Of a stretch of DNA of 64,000 bases, positions 31,784-41,439 are shown one piece after another. This DNA comes from JAABQT01 sp035459025. GTDB taxonomy: Bacteria; Pseudomonadota; Gammaproteobacteria; Burkholderiales; SG8-39. Position 1 is the first letter of the stretch, and each line of letters opens with the position of its first letter. The position numbers were made by a program, and so were the translations under genes. The notes beneath the pieces are model-generated. The model saw only the letters and a list, made by a program, of their open reading frames with translations, searched no databases and was not told where the DNA came from. The stretch lies in NCBI GenBank assembly GCA_035459025.1, contig DATHYT010000013.1, positions 1 through 64,000 of the forward strand, read 5' to 3'.

Positions 31784-34612
31784 ATGAACGAAACCCCCGT
31801 CGTCCCCGCCATCGCCCCGCAGGCGATCTGCGTCGACGCCCTGCTCGAGAAGTACGCCAAGGGCGGCGAAGCCACCGTCGGCGAGGTGCGTGCGCGGGTC
31901 GCGCGCGCGCTCGCGCAGGCCGAGCCCGAGGCGCGCCGATCCCACTGGGAGCGGCGCTTCCTGCAGGCGCTCGAGGACGGCTTCATCCCCGCCGGGCGCA
32001 TCAACTCCGCGGCCGGGGTGCAGCTGCAGGCGACGCTCATCAACTGCTTCGTGCAGCCGGTGGGCGATTCGATCTCGGAGGTCGTCGACGGCAAGCCGGG
32101 CATCTATACCGCGCTGCAGGAGGCCGCCGAGACCATGCGCCGCGGCGGCGGCGTCGGCTACGACTTTTCCTCGATCCGCCCGAAGGGCGCCGAGGTGAAG
32201 GGCACGCGCTCGCGCGCGAGCGGCCCGGTGTCCTACATGCGCGTGTTCGACCGCTCGTGTGAGACGGTGGAATCGGCGGGCGCACGCCGCGGCGCGCAGA
32301 TGGGCGTGCTGCGTTGCGACCACCCGGATATCGAGGACTTCATCCACGCCAAGGACCAGGGCGACCTCGCCAATTTCAATGTCTCGGTCGGCGTCACCGA
32401 CGCCTTCATGCAGGCGGTGGAGCAGGACGCCGAGGTCGAGCTGGTGCACAAGGCGAAGCCCTGGCCCGGGCCGGACGTCGCGCAGCGCGCCGACGGGCTG
32501 TGGGTGTACCGCAAGGTGCGCGCGCGCGCGCTGTGGGATCAGATCATGCGCTCGACCTACGATCACGCCGAGCCGGGGATCCTGTTCCTCGACCGCATGA
32601 ACCGCGACAACAACCTCAACTACTGCGAGGCGATCGAGGCGACCAACCCGTGCGCCGAGCAGCCGCTGCCGCCCTACGGCTGCTGCTGCCTCGGCTCGAT
32701 CGACCTGACGCGCTTCGTGCGCAATGCCTTCGCCGCCGACGCTGCGTTCGACTACGAGGCATTCGGCGCCGTGGTCGACGTCGCCGTGCGCATGCTCGAC
32801 AACGTGCTCGAGGTGACCGCCTGGCCACTCGAGGCGCAACGACGCGAGGCGATGGCCAAGCGCCGCGTCGGCCTGGGCTTCACTGGCCTGGGCGACGCGC
32901 TCATCATGCTGCGCCAGCACTACGACAGCGACGCGGCGCGCGCCGCCGCCGCGCGCATTTCCGCCGCGATGCGCGACCGCGCCTACCTCGCCTCGGCGGC
33001 GCTGGCCGAAGAGCGCGGCGCGTTTCCGCTGTTCAACGCCGATCTGTACCTGTCGGGCACCAGCTTCGCCGCGCGCCTGCCCGAGGAGGTGAAGGCGCCG
33101 ATCCGCGCACACGGCATCCGCAATTCGCACCTGCTGTCGATTGCGCCCACCGGCACCATCAGCCTGGCGTTCGCCGACAACGCCTCCAACGGCATCGAAC
33201 CGCCCTTCTCCTGGACCTACACGCGCAAGAAGCGCATGCCCGACGGCACGCTGCAGGAGTTTCCGGTCGAGGACCACGCCTGGCGGCGCTACAAGGCCGC
33301 CGGCGGCGACATGGAAAACCTACCGCCCCACTTCGTCACCGCGCTCGAGCTCTCGGCGGCGGCGCACGAGCGCATGGTGGCCGCGGTCGCTCCGTTCATC
33401 GATACCAGCATCTCGAAGACTGTCAACGTGCCGGAGGACTACCCCTACGGCGAGTTCAAGGACCTGTACCTCGCGGCGTGGAAGTCCGGCCTCAAGGGCC
33501 TCGCCACCTACCGGCCGAACAAGGTTCTCGGCTCGGTGCTCTCGGTGGACACGCCGCAGGACTTCGTCGAGGACGACGTCAACCGCCGTATCCGCATCAA
33601 GACGCTGCCCGAGCCGGTGCTCGCGTCCCTGCGCTGGCCGGGACGGCCGGAGTTTGCGGCCGGGAATCTGTCCTGGACCTACATGATCGAGCATCCGCAG
33701 CACCATTTCGCGGTGTTCGTGGGCGAGGCGGAGAACGGCGGCCCGCACGCCTTCGAGGTCTGGGTGAACGGCAGCGAGCAGCCGCGCGGCCTGGGCGCGG
33801 TGGCAAAGTCGCTTTCCATGGACATGCGCGCCGAGGACCCGGGGTGGCTGCGCCTCAAGCTCGACACGCTCGCGCGCACCGCAGGCGACGACGCCTTCGA
33901 CATGTCGTTCCCGCCGCGCGGCGAGAAGCGCCGCATGCCCTCGGTGGTCTCGGCGCTGGCGCAATTGGTGCGCTGGCGCGTGGAGCAGCTCGGCGGCCTC
34001 GACGGCGAGAAGCAGGCCGACGCCTTCGCCAGCGTGACGCCGGTGGTCGACTCGATGTTCAGCCTGAAGGAGCCCAAGACCGGCGCCGACGGCACCATGT
34101 CCTGGACCGTGGACGTGCACAACCCGCGCACCGGCGACGACTTCGTGCTCGGCCTTAAGGAAATCGCGCTGCCCGACGGCACCACGCGCCCCTACTCGAT
34201 GTGGCTCTCGGGCGAGTACCCGCGCGCGCTCGACGGCCTGTGCAAACTGCTCTCGCTCGACATGCGCGTGGTCGACCCGGCGTGGATCGGCATGAAATTG
34301 AAGAAGCTGCTCGATTTCCCGGAACCGCTGGGCGACTTTCTCGCCTTCGTGCCCGGTTCGCGAAAGCAGCAGAGCTACCCTTCGACGGTGTCGTACCTGG
34401 CGCGCCTCATCCTGCACCGCTACGCCATGCTTGGCCTCCTCGACGAGGACGGCGCACCGCTGCAGAAGATGGGAATCCTCGAGACGCCCGCCTCCGGCGG
34501 CGCGCCCGTGATGCAGGGCCTGAAGTGCCCCGAGTGCGGCAGCCGTACCCTGATCCGCAAGGACGGCTGCGACTGGTGCAGCTCCTGCGGCTACACCGGG
34601 CTCTGCGGCTAG
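31784..34612 (+). CDS. nrdJ: Adenosylcobalamin-dependent (class II) ribonucleotide reductase
   Basis: A 942-residue NrdJ making deoxyribonucleotides using B12, independent of oxygen. The catalytic core holds NPCAEQPLPPYGCCCLGSI with the finger-loop NPCAEQ, LINCFVQP early, and SIAPTGTISLA near residue 455. The C terminus is a zinc-ribbon-like CPECG ... CDWCSSCGYTG tail carrying the shuttle cysteines. Between core and tail, two similar segments (about 627-745 and 770-890) look like an internal duplication (SWT..., LSMDMR/LSLDMR, PSVVSALAQLV/PSTVSYLARLI). A LexA-like box precedes the gene. Its stop overlaps the stop of the convergent Nudix gene. Confidence 0.93.
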   Translation: MNETPVVPAIAPQAICVDALLEKYAKGGEATVGEVRARVARALAQAEPEARRSHWERRFLQALEDGFIPAGRINSAAGVQLQATLINCFVQPVGDSISEVVDGKPGIYTALQEAAETMRRGGGVGYDFSSIRPKGAEVKGTRSRASGPVSYMRVFDRSCETVESAGARRGAQMGVLRCDHPDIEDFIHAKDQGDLANFNVSVGVTDAFMQAVEQDAEVELVHKAKPWPGPDVAQRADGLWVYRKVRARALWDQIMRSTYDHAEPGILFLDRMNRDNNLNYCEAIEATNPCAEQPLPPYGCCCLGSIDLTRFVRNAFAADAAFDYEAFGAVVDVAVRMLDNVLEVTAWPLEAQRREAMAKRRVGLGFTGLGDALIMLRQHYDSDAARAAAARISAAMRDRAYLASAALAEERGAFPLFNADLYLSGTSFAARLPEEVKAPIRAHGIRNSHLLSIAPTGTISLAFADNASNGIEPPFSWTYTRKKRMPDGTLQEFPVEDHAWRRYKAAGGDMENLPPHFVTALELSAAAHERMVAAVAPFIDTSISKTVNVPEDYPYGEFKDLYLAAWKSGLKGLATYRPNKVLGSVLSVDTPQDFVEDDVNRRIRIKTLPEPVLASLRWPGRPEFAAGNLSWTYMIEHPQHHFAVFVGEAENGGPHAFEVWVNGSEQPRGLGAVAKSLSMDMRAEDPGWLRLKLDTLARTAGDDAFDMSFPPRGEKRRMPSVVSALAQLVRWRVEQLGGLDGEKQADAFASVTPVVDSMFSLKEPKTGADGTMSWTVDVHNPRTGDDFVLGLKEIALPDGTTRPYSMWLSGEYPRALDGLCKLLSLDMRVVDPAWIGMKLKKLLDFPEPLGDFLAFVPGSRKQQSYPSTVSYLARLILHRYAMLGLLDEDGAPLQKMGILETPASGGAPVMQGLKCPECGSRTLIRKDGCDWCSSCGYTGLCG

Positions 34613-35145
34613 GCCGCGCCCTCGGCCCAGAGCAGCCCGGTGATCGTCTTCACGTCCGTGATGCGCCCGTCGCGCGCCATGGCCTGCGCCTCGGCGAGCG
34701 GCACGCTGAACAGCTCCAGGAACTCGCCCTCGGCGAGCTGCTGCGCGCGCAGCTCGAGGCCGCGCGCGAGCCAGATCTCGATCACTTCGTCGCTGTAGCC
34801 GATGGCGTTGTGGATCAGGCCGAGCTTGCGCCATTCGGCGGCCACGTAGCCGGTCTCCTCGAGGAGCTCGCGCTTGCCGGTCGCCAGGTGATCCTCGCCC
34901 GGCTCCAGCTTGCCCGCGGGAATCTCGATGAAGGTGCGCGCGAGCGGGTAGCGGAACTGGCGCTCGAGGAGCACGCGGCCGTCCTCGAACAAAGCGACGA
35001 TCGCCACCGCGCCCGGGTGGCGGATGTACTCGCGCGCGCCCTCGCTGCCGTCGGGCAGGCGCACGCGGTCGCGGTGCACCTTGAGCAGGCGGCCCGAGAA
35101 CACCACTTCGCCGCCGAGGCGCTTTTCCTCGAGCGCCTTCGACAC
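34609..35145 (-). CDS. Nudix hydrolase, ADP-ribose pyrophosphatase type
   Basis: 178 residues from a GTG that overlaps the nuoN stop by one base. The Nudix box GKLEPGEDHLATGKRELLEETGY matches Gx5Ex7REUxEExGU exactly. FSGRLLKVHRDRVRLPDG and FEIPAGKLE-like FIEIPAGKLEPGE, with the following proline region, fit the NudF/ADP-ribose group. It likely clears ADP-ribose or NADH-type nucleotides. Its position as last cistron of the nuo operon, tightly coupled, is common in Betaproteobacteria. Confidence 0.88.
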   Translation of the reverse strand: MSKALEEKRLGGEVVFSGRLLKVHRDRVRLPDGSEGAREYIRHPGAVAIVALFEDGRVLLERQFRYPLARTFIEIPAGKLEPGEDHLATGKRELLEETGYVAAEWRKLGLIHNAIGYSDEVIEIWLARGLELRAQQLAEGEFLELFSVPLAEAQAMARDGRITDVKTITGLLWAEGAA

Positions 35146-36644
35146 TAGATCGACCAGCGGATCGCCACCTGGCACAGCGCCATCAGGCCCTGCGGCAGGA
35201 TGCCGATCGCAAGGAGCGCCAGCGCGTTCACCGACAGCAGCACGCGCGCGCCGCCGCCGCCGGCCGGCGCCAGGTCCCCCGCCGGGTCGTCGAAGTACAT
35301 CAGCTTCACCACGCGCAGGTAATAGAAGGCGCCGATCAGCGAGAACACGACCGCCACCACCGCGAGCCACAGCTGCCCGGCCTGCACCACCGCCGAGATC
35401 ACCGCGAACTTGGCGTAGAACCCGGCGAGCGGCGGCACGCCGGCGAGCGAGAACATCAGCAGCAGCATGAGAAACGCGACCCACGGGTCGCGTCGGTTCA
35501 TGCCCTTCATGTCCTCCAGGCGCTCGCACTCGAAGCCGGCGCGCGAGACGAGCAGCAGCACCCCGAAGGCGCCGAGGGACATCAGCACGTAGACCACCGT
35601 GTAGAACATGGCCGCGCCGTAGGCATCGACCGCGTTCAGGCTATTTCCCCCCACCACGCCCGAGAGCAGCCCGAGCAGCATGAAGCCCATGTGCGCGATG
35701 GTCGAGTAGGCCAGCATGCGCTTCAGGTTCGATTGCGCGATGGCGGTGATGTTGCCGATCGCCATCGACAGCACGGCGAGGACGATCAGCATCTGCTGCC
35801 AGTCCACCGCCAGCCCGGGCAGGCCGTTCACCAGCAGCCGCAGCGCCATCGCGAAGGCGGCGATCTTCGGCGCGGTGCCGATGACCAGCGTCACCGCGGT
35901 GCTCGCGCCCTGGTAGACGTCGGGGATCCACATGTGGAACGGCACCACGCCGAGCTTGAAGGCAAGGCCCGCCACCACGAACACCAGGCCGAACACGAGC
36001 AGCGTGCGCGCGCTTTCCGAGCCGGCGGCGAGCGCCCCGGCGCGCGCCGCGACCTCGGGGAGCAGCAGCGAGCCGGTGGCGCCGTAGATCATCGACATGC
36101 CGTAGAGCAGCAGCCCCGAGGCGAGCGCGCCGAGGACGAAGTACTTCATCGCCGCCTCGACGGAGGCCGCCGAGTCGCGGTTCAGCGCCACCATGGCGTA
36201 CAGGCACAGCGACAGCAGCTCCAGGCCGAGGTAGAGCGTGATGAAGCTGTTCGCGCTCACCATCACCATGACGCCGAGCAGCGCGAACAGCAGCAGCGTA
36301 AGGAACTCGCCGCGCAGCAGGCCGCGATCGTGCAGGTAATGGCGCGAGTACACCAGGGCCGCCGACACCGCCACGTAGCCGAACAGCTTCAGCACGTTGG
36401 CCAGGTAGTCCGCCACGAACATGCCGCTGAAGATGATCAGCCGGCTGGTGCCCGTTCCCCGGATCACGAACAGGGTCGCGAGGACGCACGCCAGCAGGAC
36501 CAGCTGCGCCAGCACGAAGCTCGTGCCGCGACGGGCGTCCTTCACCAGCAGGTCCACGATCATCAGCGTCGACGCCCCGAGCAGGAGGATGACCTCGGGA
36601 AGCACCGGCAGGTGGTCGATGAGCGCGATCAGGTTCGGCGACAT
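35145..36644 (-). CDS. nuoN: NADH-quinone oxidoreductase subunit N
   Basis: A 499-residue antiporter-like membrane subunit, one of three proton channels of complex I. The conserved LGAMSLCLY-type stretch appears as LGLELLSLCLYAM, and FKLGVVPFHMWIPDVYQGA carries the key lysine and Trp-Pro-Asp motif. About fourteen helices are present. Stop overlaps the Nudix start, and nuoM ends ten bases upstream. Confidence 0.95.
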   Translation of the reverse strand: MSPNLIALIDHLPVLPEVILLLGASTLMIVDLLVKDARRGTSFVLAQLVLLACVLATLFVIRGTGTSRLIIFSGMFVADYLANVLKLFGYVAVSAALVYSRHYLHDRGLLRGEFLTLLLFALLGVMVMVSANSFITLYLGLELLSLCLYAMVALNRDSAASVEAAMKYFVLGALASGLLLYGMSMIYGATGSLLLPEVAARAGALAAGSESARTLLVFGLVFVVAGLAFKLGVVPFHMWIPDVYQGASTAVTLVIGTAPKIAAFAMALRLLVNGLPGLAVDWQQMLIVLAVLSMAIGNITAIAQSNLKRMLAYSTIAHMGFMLLGLLSGVVGGNSLNAVDAYGAAMFYTVVYVLMSLGAFGVLLLVSRAGFECERLEDMKGMNRRDPWVAFLMLLLMFSLAGVPPLAGFYAKFAVISAVVQAGQLWLAVVAVVFSLIGAFYYLRVVKLMYFDDPAGDLAPAGGGGARVLLSVNALALLAIGILPQGLMALCQVAIRWSI

Positions 36645-36654
36645 GGCTAGCGCA

Positions 36655-38133
36655 TCACAGCTTAGGCTGCGCCACGTGGCGCAGCAGTTCGTCGACCGAG
36701 GTGTGCATCACCTCGACAAAAGGCAGCGGGTATACGCCCATCGCGAGCACTGCCACGGCGAGCAGCCCCAGCACGACCAGCTCGCGCGGCTCGAGGTCCT
36801 TGAGCGCCCCGACGCGCTCGTTGGCGACGGCGCCGAACATCACCCGCTTGTACATCCACAGGGTGTACGCGGCGCCGAACACGAGTGTCGTCGCGGCGGC
36901 GAAGGCGAGCCAGAAATTGGCCTGCATCGCCCCCAGGATCACCATGAACTCGCCGACGAAGCCGCTGGTGGCCGGCAGGCCGCTGTTGGCCATCGCGAAC
37001 AGCATCATCAGCGTGGCGAAGCGCGGCATGGTGTTCGCCACCCCGCCGTAGTCCGCGATCATGCGCGTGTGCATGCGGTCGTAGAGCACGCCGACGCACA
37101 GGAACAGCGCCGCCGAGACGAAACCGTGCGAGATCATCTGCACCAGCGCGCCCTCCACGCCCCAGGCGTTGAAGACGAAGAAGCCCAGCGTGACGAAGCC
37201 CATGTGCGCGATCGACGAATAGGCGATGAGCTTCTTCAGGTCGACCTGCACCAGCGCCACCAGGCCGATGTACACCACGGCGACGAGCGAGAGCGCGATC
37301 ATCAGCCACGCCAGCTCGCGCGAAGCGTCGGGCAGGATCGGCAGCGTGAAGCGGATGAAGCCGTAGGCGCCGAGCTTCAACATGATCGCCGCCAGCACCA
37401 CCGAGCCGCCGGTCGGTGCCTCGACGTGGGCGTCGGGCAGCCAGGTATGCACCGGCCACATCGGCACCTTGACGGCGAAGGCGAGCAGGAAGCCGAAGAA
37501 CAGCCACGTCTGCGCCGCGAGCGACAACGGCAGCTTGTGCCAGTCGAGAATGGCGAAGCTCGCGCCCGACTTGCCGTACAGGTACAGCAGCGCGACCAGC
37601 ATCAGCAGCGAGCCGGCGAGCGTGTAGAGGAAGAACTTGACCGCCGCGTAGACCCGGTTCGGCCCGCCCCAGACGCCGATGATGATGAACATCGGGATCA
37701 GCGTCGCCTCGAAGAACACGTAGAACAGCACGCCATCCAGCGCCGAGAACACGCCGTTCATCACCCCTGAGAGCATGAGGAACGACGCGTAGTACTGTCC
37801 GACGCGGCTCTGGATCACGCTCCAGCCCGCGATCACCACCAGCACGGTGATGAACGAGTTCAGGATCACGAACAGCACCGAGATGCCGTCCACGCCAAGG
37901 TGGTAGTTGACGTTGAACTGGCCGATCCAGGGGGCGAGCTCCACGAACTGCATGTGCGCCGTGCCGGTGTCGAAACCGGCATACAGCGGCAGCGTGACCA
38001 GGAAGCCGGCAAGCGCGCCCACGAGCGCGATCGTTCGCTGCAGCGGCGCGTTGCGGTCGCCGCCCGAGGCGAGCACGAGCAGTGCCGCGCCGATGGGCAC
38101 CCAGATGGCAAGCGACAGGAGCGGCGCGTTCAT
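36655..38133 (-). CDS. nuoM: NADH-quinone oxidoreductase subunit M
   Basis: A 492-residue antiporter-like subunit of complex I. YVFFEATLIPMFIIIG holds the conserved Glu on TM5, and FAVKVPMWPVHTWLPDAHVEAPT holds the Lys and HTWLPDAHxEAPT signature. Start at MNAPLLS, since the 19 upstream codons overlap the nuoL tail. It follows nuoL by seven bases. Confidence 0.96.
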   Translation of the reverse strand: MNAPLLSLAIWVPIGAALLVLASGGDRNAPLQRTIALVGALAGFLVTLPLYAGFDTGTAHMQFVELAPWIGQFNVNYHLGVDGISVLFVILNSFITVLVVIAGWSVIQSRVGQYYASFLMLSGVMNGVFSALDGVLFYVFFEATLIPMFIIIGVWGGPNRVYAAVKFFLYTLAGSLLMLVALLYLYGKSGASFAILDWHKLPLSLAAQTWLFFGFLLAFAVKVPMWPVHTWLPDAHVEAPTGGSVVLAAIMLKLGAYGFIRFTLPILPDASRELAWLMIALSLVAVVYIGLVALVQVDLKKLIAYSSIAHMGFVTLGFFVFNAWGVEGALVQMISHGFVSAALFLCVGVLYDRMHTRMIADYGGVANTMPRFATLMMLFAMANSGLPATSGFVGEFMVILGAMQANFWLAFAAATTLVFGAAYTLWMYKRVMFGAVANERVGALKDLEPRELVVLGLLAVAVLAMGVYPLPFVEVMHTSVDELLRHVAQPKL

Positions 38134-38140
38134 CGGTAGG

Positions 38141-40024
38141 CTACTGCCAGAACCGCCACATGACCCAGCTGACCCCGGCGAGCACGCCAAACAGCATCAG
38201 GAACGCATAGGTGTTGAGCAGCCCGCTTTGCAGCAGGCGCACCACGCCCGAGAACCAGCCCACCAGGCGCGCCGAGCCGTTCACGGCGATGCCGTCGATG
38301 ACGGCCTGGTCGCCCGCCTTCCACAGCCCGGTGCCCAGCACGCGCGCTCCGGCGCCGAACAGCCAGGCGTTGAGCTCGTCGAAGCCGTACTTGCGCTCCA
38401 CCACCGCGTACAGCGGGCCCAGGGCGATGGCGATGCGCTTGGGCAGATCGGTGCGCACACGGTACAGGAAGTACGCCGTGGCGATGCCGGCGAGTGCGAG
38501 CCAGAACGGGAGCGACGTCAGGCCGTGGCCGATGAAGGCCCACAAGCCGTGGAACTCGCCGGCGGTAGGCGGCAGCGCCGCGCCGAAGAAATCCCCGTAC
38601 ACCACCGGCCCCACGACGTAGCCGGCCAGCACGGACGGGATGGCGAGCAGCACGAGCGGTACGGTCACCACCGCGGGCGACTCGTGCGGGGGATGCCCGG
38701 GATCGAAGCGCGGCTTGCCGTGAAAGGCCATGAACACGAGCCGGAAGGTGTATGCGGCGGTGATAAAGACGGTGATCAGCACGCAGAGCCAGGCGAACAG
38801 CGCCCCGGGCGTCGCCGAATGACGCACCGCCTCGATGATCGCGTCCTTGGAGAAGAAGCCCGCGAACCCCGGAATGCCGGCCGACGAGATCGCGCCCAGG
38901 AGCAGCGTCCAGTAGGTCCACGGCATGTACTGCTTCAGCCCGCCCATGCGGCGCATGTCCTGCTCGTGGTGCAGCGCGATGATCACCGAGCCCGCAGCGA
39001 GGAACAGCACCGCCTTGAAGAATGCGTGCGTCATGAGGTGGAAGATGGCGGCCGAGTACGCCGAAGCACCGAGCGCCACCGTCATGTAGCCGAGCTGCGA
39101 CAGCGTCGAGTAGGCCACGACGCGCTTGATGTCGAACTGCGTGAGCGCGACCAGCGCCATGGCGAGCGCCGTGATGCCGCCGATCACCAGCACCACCGAG
39201 CGCGCGGTCGGCGAGAGCTCGTACAGCGGCGCCATGCGCGCCACCATGAAGATGCCCGCGGTCACCATGGTGGCGGCGTGGATCAGCGCCGAGATCGGCG
39301 TCGGGCCTTCCATCGAGTCGGGCAGCCAGACATGCAGCGGGAACTGCGCGCTCTTGCCCATGGCGCCGACGAACAGCAGGATCAGTATCAGCGTCATCGG
39401 CGCGGCTGACGAGGGCGCCTGCCCGAACACCGCGGCGTAGTCGAGGCTGCCAAAGTGCGCCAGCACCAGCGCGATGCCGAGCAGGAAGCCGAAGTCGCCG
39501 ACGCGGTTGACCAGAAATGCCTTCAGGTTGGCGTGGATCGCCGTGGGACGCGTGTACCAGAAGCCGATGAGGAGATAGGACACCAGCCCCACCGCCTCCC
39601 AGCCGAAGAACAGCTGCAGGAAATTGTTCGCCATCACCAGCATCAGCATCGAGAAGGTGAACAGCGAGATGTACGCAAAGAACCTCTGGTAGCCGGGATC
39701 CTCGGCCATGTAGCCGATGGTGTAGATGTGCACCATCAGCGAGACGAAGGTCACCACCACCATCATCAGCGCGGTGAGCCGGTCGATGAGGAAGCCGATC
39801 TCGACGCTGACCCCGCCGCTCGAGAGCCAGGTGTAGACGCTGCCGTTGAAGGTGTTGCCCTGCAGGACGTCGACGAGGATCCAGCACGAGGCGAGGAACG
39901 ACGCCAGCACCGACAGGATCGTCACCCAGTGCGCGCCCGCGCGCCCGATCGCGCGCCCGAAGAACCCGGCCACGACCGCGCCGGCGAGCGGCGCCAGCGG
40001 AACGAGGAGATAGAGCGCCTTCAT
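38141..40024 (-). CDS. nuoL: NADH-quinone oxidoreductase subunit L
   Basis: A 627-residue largest antiporter-like subunit, including the long C-terminal lateral helix region (about residues 510-627). Signatures are FFGWEAVGLVSYLLIGFW, FVGAMGKSAQFPLHVWLPDSMEGPTPISALIHAATMV and FDIKRVVAYSTLSQLGYM. Its ATG overlaps the nuoK stop by four bases (ATGA). Confidence 0.96.
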   Translation of the reverse strand: MKALYLLVPLAPLAGAVVAGFFGRAIGRAGAHWVTILSVLASFLASCWILVDVLQGNTFNGSVYTWLSSGGVSVEIGFLIDRLTALMMVVVTFVSLMVHIYTIGYMAEDPGYQRFFAYISLFTFSMLMLVMANNFLQLFFGWEAVGLVSYLLIGFWYTRPTAIHANLKAFLVNRVGDFGFLLGIALVLAHFGSLDYAAVFGQAPSSAAPMTLILILLFVGAMGKSAQFPLHVWLPDSMEGPTPISALIHAATMVTAGIFMVARMAPLYELSPTARSVVLVIGGITALAMALVALTQFDIKRVVAYSTLSQLGYMTVALGASAYSAAIFHLMTHAFFKAVLFLAAGSVIIALHHEQDMRRMGGLKQYMPWTYWTLLLGAISSAGIPGFAGFFSKDAIIEAVRHSATPGALFAWLCVLITVFITAAYTFRLVFMAFHGKPRFDPGHPPHESPAVVTVPLVLLAIPSVLAGYVVGPVVYGDFFGAALPPTAGEFHGLWAFIGHGLTSLPFWLALAGIATAYFLYRVRTDLPKRIAIALGPLYAVVERKYGFDELNAWLFGAGARVLGTGLWKAGDQAVIDGIAVNGSARLVGWFSGVVRLLQSGLLNTYAFLMLFGVLAGVSWVMWRFWQ

Positions 40025-40332
40025 CCCTTCAGCGAATCCAAGTCTTCGACGTTGATGGTGGCGAGGTTCCTGAACAGCACCACCAGGATCGCCAGGCCGA
40101 TGGCCGACTCCGCAGCCGCCACCGTGAGGATGAAGAACACGAACACCTGCCCCGCGATGTCGCCGAGGAAGTGCGAGAAGGCGACGAAGTTGAGGTTGAC
40201 GGCGAGCAGCATGAGCTCGATCGCCATCAGCAGCACGATGACGTTGCGGCGGTTGAGGAAGATGCCCACCACGCTGATCGCGAACAGCAGCGCGCCGAGC
40301 ACCAGGAAATGATTGAGCGCGAGCGGCGCCAT
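40021..40332 (-). CDS. nuoK: NADH-quinone oxidoreductase subunit K
   Basis: 103 residues with three helices. MAIELMLLAVNLNFVAF and AAAESAIGLAILV carry the two membrane glutamates of the proton path (ELMLNAVN-type and AAAE motifs). It overlaps nuoL by four bases and nuoJ by one. Confidence 0.96.
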   Translation of the reverse strand: MAPLALNHFLVLGALLFAISVVGIFLNRRNVIVLLMAIELMLLAVNLNFVAFSHFLGDIAGQVFVFFILTVAAAESAIGLAILVVLFRNLATINVEDLDSLKG

Positions 40333-40928
40333 CAGCGCTCCCTGTCTGCGGGCATGCTGACCAGGCGCACGCTGTCTGCGCGACGTGCCGCCAGCTGGCG
40401 CGCCGGGTCCTGCGCCTTGGTGTCCTTGCGACGGCGCAGCGTCAACGCGATGGCCGCGATGATCGCCACCAGCAGGATCACGGCGGCGATCTCGAACGCG
40501 TACACGTACTGCGTGTAGAGCACGCGGCCGAGCTCCCGGGTGTTGCTGTAGCCCGGCGGCACGACGCGCGTGGTCGCCGACGCGCCGAAGTGGCGGGTCG
40601 CCAGCATGGCGACCATCTCGAAGGCCATGATGCCGCCGACCACCGCCGCCATCGGCAGGTTCTTCCAGAACCCCTCGCGCAGGCGCTCGAGGTTGATGTC
40701 GAGCATCATCACCACGAACAGGAACAGCACCATCACCGCCCCCACGTACACCAGCACCAGCGTGATGGCGAGGAATTCGGCGCGCAGCAGCAGCCAGATG
40801 CCGGCCGCGGTGAAGAAGGCGAGCACCAGCGCCAGCGCGCCGTGCACCGGATTGCGCGCGGTGATCACGCGCAGCGCCGAGAGCAGCAAGATGGCGGCGA
40901 AGACGTAGAAGACCACGGTCTCGAACAT
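40332..40928 (-). CDS. nuoJ: NADH-quinone oxidoreductase subunit J
   Basis: 198 residues with five helices; ITLVLVYVGAVMVLFLFVVMML is the TM3 region with the pi-bulge Tyr/Gly that changes shape during turnover. The charged C-terminal tail (after RRRKDTKAQD) is longer than in E. coli but ordinary for Betaproteobacteria. It ends overlapping nuoK. Confidence 0.95.
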   Translation of the reverse strand: MFETVVFYVFAAILLLSALRVITARNPVHGALALVLAFFTAAGIWLLLRAEFLAITLVLVYVGAVMVLFLFVVMMLDINLERLREGFWKNLPMAAVVGGIMAFEMVAMLATRHFGASATTRVVPPGYSNTRELGRVLYTQYVYAFEIAAVILLVAIIAAIALTLRRRKDTKAQDPARQLAARRADSVRLVSMPADRER

Positions 40929-40947
40929 GCGTCAGTAGGCCCGGTTG

Positions 40948-41439
40948 TCAGCGGAAGGCAGCGTCGGCCTCGCGGTCTTTCGCGATACTCTCTTCATAGC
41001 GTTCGCCCACTGCCAGCAGCATGGGCTTGGTGTAGTACAGGTCGCCGCGCTGCTCGCCGTGGAACTCGAAGATGCGCGTCTCGACGATGGCGTCCACGGG
41101 GCAGGCCTCCTCGCAGAAGCCGCAGTAGATGCACTTGATGAGGTCGATGTCGTAGCGCGTGGTGCGGCGCGTGCCGTCGGCGCGCTGCTCCGACTCGATG
41201 TGGATGGCGAGCGCCGGGCATACCGCCTCGCACAGCTTGCAGGCGATGCAGCGCTCTTCGCCATTCGGGTAGCGGCGCAGCGCGTGTAGCCCCCGGAAGC
41301 GCGGGCTCTGCGGCGTCTTCTCCTCGGGAAACTGCACCGTGATCTTGCGCGCGAACAGGTGCCGCCCGGTGAGCGCCAGCCCCTTGAACAGCTCGAGCAG
41401 CAGGAACGCGCGGAAGAAGTCGGTCACGCGCGCGATCAT
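40948..41439 (-). CDS. nuoI: NADH-quinone oxidoreductase subunit I
   Basis: A 163-residue ferredoxin-like subunit with two [4Fe-4S] clusters (N6a/N6b): CIACKLCEAVCP (Cys64, 67, 70, 74) and CIYCGFCEEACP (Cys103, 106, 109, 113). It relays electrons from NuoG towards NuoB. Start at MIARVTDF overlaps the nuoH stop by four bases; the frame is open upstream through nuoH but that part is shadow. Confidence 0.96.
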   Translation of the reverse strand: MIARVTDFFRAFLLLELFKGLALTGRHLFARKITVQFPEEKTPQSPRFRGLHALRRYPNGEERCIACKLCEAVCPALAIHIESEQRADGTRRTTRYDIDLIKCIYCGFCEEACPVDAIVETRIFEFHGEQRGDLYYTKPMLLAVGERYEESIAKDREADAAFR

